Part shown: one piece after another, positions 57,632 to 64,000 of the stretch
How positions within the stretch are numbered: the stretch's first letter is position 1
How the letters are laid out: the number at the start of each line of letters is the position of its first letter
NCBI GenBank assembly: GCA_003255025.1
Contig: QANY01013583.1
Coordinates: 1,419,194-1,483,193 of the forward strand
Direction: 5' to 3'
DNA length: 64,000 nt
Origin: Datisca glomerata
Lineage: Eukaryota > Streptophyta > Magnoliopsida > Cucurbitales > Datiscaceae
The notes under the pieces: generated by a model
Seen by the model: only the letters and a program-made list of their open reading frames with translations
What the model was told of the DNA's origin: nothing
The model's database searches: none
Program-made: the position numbers and the translations under genes

Positions 57632-60290
57632 ATTTTCCAAAATGATCAATAATTTTAGATCAAAATATCATTTATCTATATAAAGTAACAAACATATTAA
57701 TTTGGGTAAATTAAATGAAAGTTATTGATATACTAATTCTATATATCCTATAATTAAGGAAATATCATATGTTTGGATGATTACGGTCAACCTACAAATA
57801 TTATAGTAATTTAATTTTAAAGATCCGCAAAAAATACCTCCCCATATTAGATAAAATAATGATCTACTCAAAAAATGCAATCTACAGATCAATTGAAACT
57901 AAAATAGAAATCAAATTTTCTAAAAAAAAATTAAGTTGTTGAAAATTAGTTCATCCTGCCCATCCATCAACAATTAGCTAAATCAACTTCAACCTCCCTC
58001 CTATTAAGTGAAACTAATTTAAAATTAAAAATAAACTAATGATATTTAAAAAAAGTGTAAAAATTGAAACTGATAATTCAAGTAAATCAATTGACATTAA
58101 TATACATACTGATTTACTCTATATACTTGATTCAAATCATGTGTCATCAAAACTTAGAAAATTCATAAACTTGAAAACTCAGAGATTCAATAAACACATG
58201 TTAAGTAATAAACACATCTAAACATATGATTGATAATAAAATCGTAAAAAAATCTCTGAAAGAAATAAACACTAACCTTTCATTACTCTGAAAGAAAACA
58301 CTGAAACTTTTTCAACAATTGTCAAATCGTAAAAAATATGTTCACAACCTTGAAAACCTTCAAATTTTCTTAACAGTATTCTGGCAATAGCATTCAATTG
58401 TCGAAATACTTGTGTTCAAAATAAGGATGGATGATGAATTATTAGGTTACTTGTGAATAATGTGATTCAATGATAGTGTAAAATAACAATCAAAGAAACT
58501 CTAAACAGAAAATAACTTAAAATCCGGAAAAAATCTTTTTTCCATAACCAAAAATCTTTGTAAGCCAATTAATGATAAGCCAATGACAATTATACAATTT
58601 CAAATTAAAAATAAAATTAATATTAAAACCGGTAAATCCTCCTAATTAATTAAAATGGTCCCGCAAAATCAATAACAAAAAATCATCTATAGAGGGCAAA
58701 TCTATCCACTGTAAATAGGGAGCCGAAAACTGGTGATGTGGCAACAAGAAATATGTTGTTCACCTACGAAAAAAAGGGCTATTACTTAACTCAAGTTTTA
58801 AAACTTGACTATTTGGTGCAATTACTTTAGTATGTAACCGTTCCAGTAAGGTGTTATAATTTTCTAATAATTTTTAAATATAATTAAGTTAATAACCAAG
58901 TTAGTTTGTCCTTAATTTTATATTATCATCTCATCTTTTTCTAAGACAATTACTATTAATAAATTGATTATATATTGAATAAATTACTAAAAATAACCAT
59001 GTATCATCAATATGTAATCTTTAGATTTTCGAAAATCCTACCTATTTGTTCTTTAACAAATTTTAAAAAAAATCTTTAGATTTTCTTATCTAAAAAAATA
59101 AAATTGTGAGACTAAAAATGCCCAAAATTGGTAAGATGAAATATTTTAACATGAGATATACCAAAAAAAAATCTTATTAACAATTATAATACTAAGAAAA
59201 CAGATTTAACACTTTCATTTATGACACAAAACTATAAAAAGTTATTATTTACATGGGATATATCATATGACAGAACATGAATAGTATGAATTATGTAATT
59301 ATTTTGATTACTTATATCCAATATAATTATTGGTCCATTTTCTTTTTTAAATACTTATGTAATTAATGAAAATATTTATTTTAAAATATTTTCTCCTATA
59401 ATTATTTATATATTTTGATTAAATGCATATATTTTAAAGATGGAGCAATCCCTTATTTTAGAAGAATTAGTTATGTGTTTTAGACAAATTTATATTTAGT
59501 AATAAAAAAAAAAAAAAAATTGAGAACAACTAGACATTTTCTAACGTTGACATATTTTTGTTTTGAAATCTATAATTTTTTCATTAAATGTATTTTTTAG
59601 GATTGAGGAATTTCATATATTTTAGGGGAATTAGTAGTGATTTTTAGGCAAATTTGTGCTTACTAATCAAATAAATGAATATAAATTTGGAGTAAATATA
59701 TGATAGATTATTTTTGGTAATCTTTTTACAGACTTTTGCTTAGATAAGGAAATATATATTTATATAGATTACAATAATTATTTACATAAATATTTTATAA
59801 CTATTTATGAACATGTAATAATTATTTTAGTAAATTAATCCAAAAATTTGTCATTACTATGATAATAATTATTTACATCAATTACATTAAAAATAATAAA
59901 AATAATTATTAACAATAATATTCAAAAATATGTAATCTTACTGTTATATATATATATCTTGAGATAATAGTAAAATAATATTATTTATAATTACATAGGT
60001 ATATATAAAAATAATTAAAAAAAATTATTTATAATTGAATATAATAATTCATTCATTTAATATTTAAGTAACGTAAAAAGAATTAATCTTTCTGATAATT
60101 CAAAAATCAAAAATCATTTAGTTTAGCTATTAATTAGGATAAATGATATTGAAATAAATTTAGTTCATGAGATATTATAATAAATGTAGTTTATTATTAT
60201 TTTTTATTTTTTTCTAAATTAGTTATTTTTAAAATTATTATTTTTTGATGAAATTGCCGGCAATTTAACAAAATAAATTTTTTGAAATGA
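57632..60290. other. Very AT-rich DNA without recognised gene
   Basis: No protein-like frame. Long A/T tracts (poly-A at about 59505-59520) and simple (TA)n runs near 59945. Nothing further can be supported. Confidence 0.45.
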
Positions 60291-60329
60291 TATTTTTGCC
60301 TAAAAAATTCCATTGGTTTCCCAAAGCTG

Positions 60330-60370
60330 ACCTTCGGCCCAATCTCCCTATGGCCCATTCCTAGGGTTCC
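60330..60370. promoter_or_regulatory. Promoter-like motif cluster: two GGCCCA sites and a telo-box-like TAGGGTT
   Basis: GGCCCA at 60336 and 60352 (minus: TGGGCC, site II type) and TAGGGTT at 60362-60368 (minus: AACCCTA) occur within 33 bp of otherwise AT-rich DNA. In plants such clusters mark promoters of ribosomal and translation genes. No gene is visible on either side, so it is a candidate only. Confidence 0.35.
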
Positions 60371-62790
60371 TCAGCCTTTCTTACTTAGATCCAAAAGACG
60401 CAGTAAAAATAGAATTAGTTAGACAAAACAAATATAAAAATATATTTCCTTTTTGAAATAATACTAGAATATTCTCATAAAATAGTTCATTTCAATAATC
60501 TAAGAAAATAGAAATTTCATAAATAAATGAATGATAAAATAAAAAAATGAATATTTAAATATTGAATAAATTTAAATAATATGATAAATATAATATAAAA
60601 TGAAATTGAGTCTTTTTTAACTATAATGACCACATTAGAAATTAATATAAACTATAGTGGCTAAATATATAATTTTCATAAAAAATATTAGTACGTTGTA
60701 AGAAAAAATTTATTTTGCCTTTTGGCATAATTAAAGAAAAATACTGGATTTGATTTGATTTGTGGCATTAATAAAATAGTTAATTTGTTAGTGTATTAAA
60801 ATTGATATAAATCTCACCGTCGCTTTGTGACGAAACCCGATAACAATGATAACCGTTAATATTTTAACATGTTTGTTAGCATGGCATGTTATTCATGCAC
60901 GTGCTACGTCAGAAAACATGTTAAAAATAATTTTTGATGACTCACAGAATGGCTGTATAGAAACAATATGTAAACATTGATGAAATTTCTTATTCGAAAC
61001 TCTTTGTGAGCTTCAATCAATTTTATGCTTCAATATAATTACCCGGAGTAACTCCTAGAACTTATTTCTAAAACTTAGTGGCTTGATTGAAACAAGGCTC
61101 TACAATTCTAGAATCTCCCTATAATAAGCTATAAGTATTGAAAAATAAAAATATATATTAAGACGCTTTTCAAGAAAAATATAAATTCATGCATAAAAAC
61201 TTTTTCGCTCACATGTGCCACCTACTCTAAATTTTAGTAATTTATATAAAATGTACGATATACATTAATATACATATGTGATTTTTATAATATATATTAT
61301 ATAAATTTTATAAATAAATTTAAAATTTAGACACTGAAATTATATTTTCTTAGGGTGTTTATTATTTTTTTTGTTTTGTCTTTATTTTTAATTTTTTTTC
61401 TTAAAAGTAAGATATGTTTTATGTTCTCCGACTAGTAGCATTCATAATACGACAATGTTTAAAAAAATCATAAAAATGACCTCATGTATAAAAATATCAA
61501 AAATAATCTTCTTTACGCTTGTCAAAAAATGAAATTTCATGTGCTAAAATTTTGTTCGTCGGCCCCGCTCCACTTACTTCAAATTCAATAGTTTACATTA
61601 TATATATATGATAAATATAATATTTTTATATATATAGTTTATAATATGAAAATATCGTGGAGATTAGACGTACAATCCATTGGCGCACGCGAAAAATGTT
61701 TTTTGTGTCGGTTATATTTGTTTTTGAGAATTAATAGGCTATTTTTATTTTTATTTTTAAAATTGATATATTCTTGATATTCTAAAATGACTGCTAATAG
61801 TCTACATGCACGTACATTTTTTAAGAAAACAAACAAGAAAAGCCATTCCCAAGACAACTGCTCATGTTTTTATAACTAACAATCCATTTCGCGAACTGTT
61901 AATGCTACTCAGAACCAGCAAATCCCATTCTGTTAGCTAAGCATTATAAATTTTAGTTTTTATATTCTCCTAGTGTTAACACCAAGTAGGGTCAGATCAG
62001 CTATATGAAGCCTCAGGAGGAAATTTTGAATTAGGCATCTTTAAATATTTTATGTAATTTATCCTTCATTGCCTTTAATACAAAACTACAATAAATTAAT
62101 GAATCAATGAGCTCATTTTGTTTATAATACTTAAATTTCCAAGAGCTAAAACATCAACTCATTTTGTATATTATGTGTAAGATAGGTAATTAAATTTCAT
62201 CATTTTGAATCCACACAAGATTATAACGAAAATATATTTCTAAATAATAAGATACTTGAAAGTTATTGGTCATGGTCTCTTATCTGCTATTGAAGAATAA
62301 AATTATCATAAACTGAGAAAATGCAAAATTCAATTCCAGTAAAAGGTAGAAGATTTTAGTAGAGTTAAATAGTGTGAAATAAAATTGCGTTGAGTAAAGA
62401 GGTTATTTGAAGTAGGAAAGTGAATATTGCATTCACAACTAAGAACATCAATGGTTGTTGAATAAATGACCATCTTTGAAATTTGTTATTATTAATTTTT
62501 CATTTGAGATGATTTAACATTCCTTTAAAATTTGATAGAAAGTGTTAATGAATAAAATATGCACTATAGGTAAAGAAATAGTAACACCAATAACGGTCAC
62601 ATGCGCATGATTGATGAGTTAACATCCATTACTCGGCAAAAAAATACCTATCACCGTCTATTGAAGAATGACACTGCACTTGTCTATTTGGAGTCAACAT
62701 AGAGAATATCTCAATCGCATGATTAATCAACGGACGAGATTCATTAAAGAGACAATCAAAATAGTTGTTGACTATGTCCGCCATTATCCC
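60371..62790. other. AT-rich DNA without recognised gene
   Basis: No recognisable domain. A GC-richer patch lies at 60815-60920 (CACCGTCGC, GCACGTGCTACGTCA). A short plus frame at 62668-62868 (REYLNRMINQRTRFIKETIK) has no match I know. Confidence 0.4.
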
Positions 62791-62794
62791 TTTA

Positions 62795-63490
62795 GGTCTC
62801 ATTTGGTAGTCAGGACAGTACTGAACAATACTGTACTAAATCTATCAAATTGGACTATACAGTACTAAATTTATCAAATTGGATTGTCCAGTATTAAATT
62901 TATCGAAATTGGACATTATTGTATTGGATTGGATTAAATAGTACAGTCTAATGTTTGATAGTGTATTAGTTAAAAAATTGTAATACTTGGACAGTGTTTA
63001 GTACATGATAATACTGAATTGTAAAATCGTCTTTCATCGCTCTGAAGCTATATCTTTTTTTGCATTTTCGATCACAATAAAATTCACATTTTCAAGTAGA
63101 CAATACATTCTACAATATTAATAGATACATTCAATAATCAAATAAAATGTGAATATTAAACAAATATGTGAAAAATGAGCATATCAAAAGAAAATTCAGA
63201 CCCTAAAAATTCTAGTTGAGGTAGAGAGGAGAAATGAAATGAGGATTTTTTTTATTTTTAGTCTCGCCGAATCCTAGTGATCAGAGCCGTATTAGTTAAT
63301 ACGATAATATGCGTACTATTTAGTCTCACCGTATTAATTAATCTAGATAGACTGTCAAGTCAAATACGGGACAATACTAATAGTATTGTCCAATCAACAA
63401 CAATACAACGAAGCAAGAAAAGTAAAAAAACCAAACATCACCATATTGCCTTCCCCGATCCAATTTAGTCTAAACCAGATTAATCTCAAC
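62795..63490. mobile_element. Second PIF/Harbinger-like element, right border uncertain
   Basis: It begins after TTA (62792-62794) with GGTCTCATTTGGTAGTCAGG then ACAGTACTGAACAATACTGT, matching the end of the element at 57628 in inverted orientation. It contains a local tandem repeat (CTAAATTTATCAAATTGGA, about 30 bp, three copies at 62836-62920). It also has a perfect small stem GGACAATACT/AGTATTGTCC at about 63369-63391. 'GAGCCTTA' near 63493-63505 might be the other border, but the match is poor. Confidence 0.45.
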
Positions 63491-63505
63491 GACAAGAGCC
63501 TTAAT

Positions 63506-64000
63506 TGAACCAAAATTAGAACAAGAAGCTACTGGCGAACGATGAATTGGTGTGACAATACTGGCGGACAGACTCTCAAAACTGCTCGCGAACGAAAATC
63601 ATGTCAAAATGTTAACACAGGACATGAAAAGAAAAAGATGGTCCAAGCTCTTATAAGTATTCAAGAAGCATTGAAGGTTAAAATTGCAAAAAAGAAAACG
63701 AAATGATTAAATTGCCAGGTCTAATGAGGAGGTCAAATTTGTAAACATTCTGGGGGTAAATCTCAAAATTCTTGGAAGACGCAAATTGACTTTGTTCTAT
63801 ATTTGTTATGCCTGGAACGAATGAGTTCAAGACTCCTTACCGGCTAGACGTTCGACACCCTTCAAAAATTCAACCACGGCTACACCATACCGAGTTTTCA
63901 AATGCATCCACCTCATACGAAATAGGAGAAGCACGCCAAACTACAACTTAAGTATTAACTTATAAATTTTTTCATTATTTTTAAATATAATATTTTATTC
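63506..64000. other. Right edge, no recognised gene
   Basis: The stretch 63780-63950 is less AT-rich (GACGTTCGACACCC, ACCACGGCTACACC) and might be the start of another element or gene beyond the window, but no motif supports a call. Confidence 0.4.

Noticed and set aside
1..64000. Endogenous pararetrovirus, CRISPR array or bacterial system
   Set aside because: All reverse transcriptase and integrase motifs group with Ty1/copia or Ty3/gypsy, with LTRs and tRNA primer sites. The repeat arrays have no regular spacer structure.

Overview
The window reads as nuclear DNA of a flowering plant, probably a eudicot. It is strongly AT-rich by eye, and every protein homology I can read is a plant transposable-element family: Ty3/gypsy Tat and Athila types, Ty1/copia, a FAR1/Mutator-like transposase, plant mobile domain (PMD) genes, a Ulp1-like peptidase, a tRNA-type SINE and PIF/Harbinger-like ends. 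There is no bacterial operon structure. I find no intact host gene, no rRNA or tRNA gene and no CRISPR array. Every recognisable coding region is broken by stops, frameshifts or deletions, so this is old, nested, probably heterochromatic repeat DNA. The species cannot be named from the sequence.

Left part (1-13.8 kb). A plus-oriented Tat-type LTR (about 8-1957) is followed by a 1.1 kb fold-back array of short tandem repeats (2930-4060) and a 21-bp minisatellite (4128-4345). Then comes a decayed gene cluster: a PMD gene (5142-7080, +), a FAR1-related MULE transposase (7400-9720, +), two tandem-repeat arrays, and a convergent Ulp1-like C48 peptidase (13110-10860, -). Together they look like one large, dead Mutator-like element carrying accessory genes.

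Copia block (13,845-28,691). A single 14.85 kb unit lies between perfect 5-bp duplications (ATTTA). It is a minus-strand Ty1/copia element with three LTR copies (two truncated), and its leader-gag-integrase part occurs three times, two of them as a direct 3-kb tandem duplication. All three LTRs keep a perfect 33-35 bp palindrome.

Middle (28.7-41.8 kb). This holds unique AT-rich DNA, a purine-rich and 51-bp repeat patch, an 18-bp-stem hairpin, a SINE-like sequence, a PMD exon fragment, and the 5' half of a Tat element in minus orientation (LTR 36,135-38,273, tRNA-Arg-like primer site, gag). It also holds a 71-bp tandem array and the 3' end of an Athila-type element (minus).

Right nested gypsy complex (41.8-55.3 kb). 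A plus-strand Ty3/gypsy pol fragment is interrupted by a Tat solo LTR (42,507-44,362). It is then abutted by a nearly complete but degenerate minus-strand Tat element (partial 3' LTR at 45,081, satellite array, integrase, archaeal-type RNase H, RNase H, RT, protease, gag, 5' LTR ending 55,226). The same host junction sequence follows both the solo LTR and the far LTR, which suggests recombination between two forms of one insertion.

Right end (55.3-64 kb). This is AT-rich DNA without recognisable genes. It contains a copia-like LTR remnant, two related PIF/Harbinger-like non-autonomous elements and a small promoter-like motif cluster.
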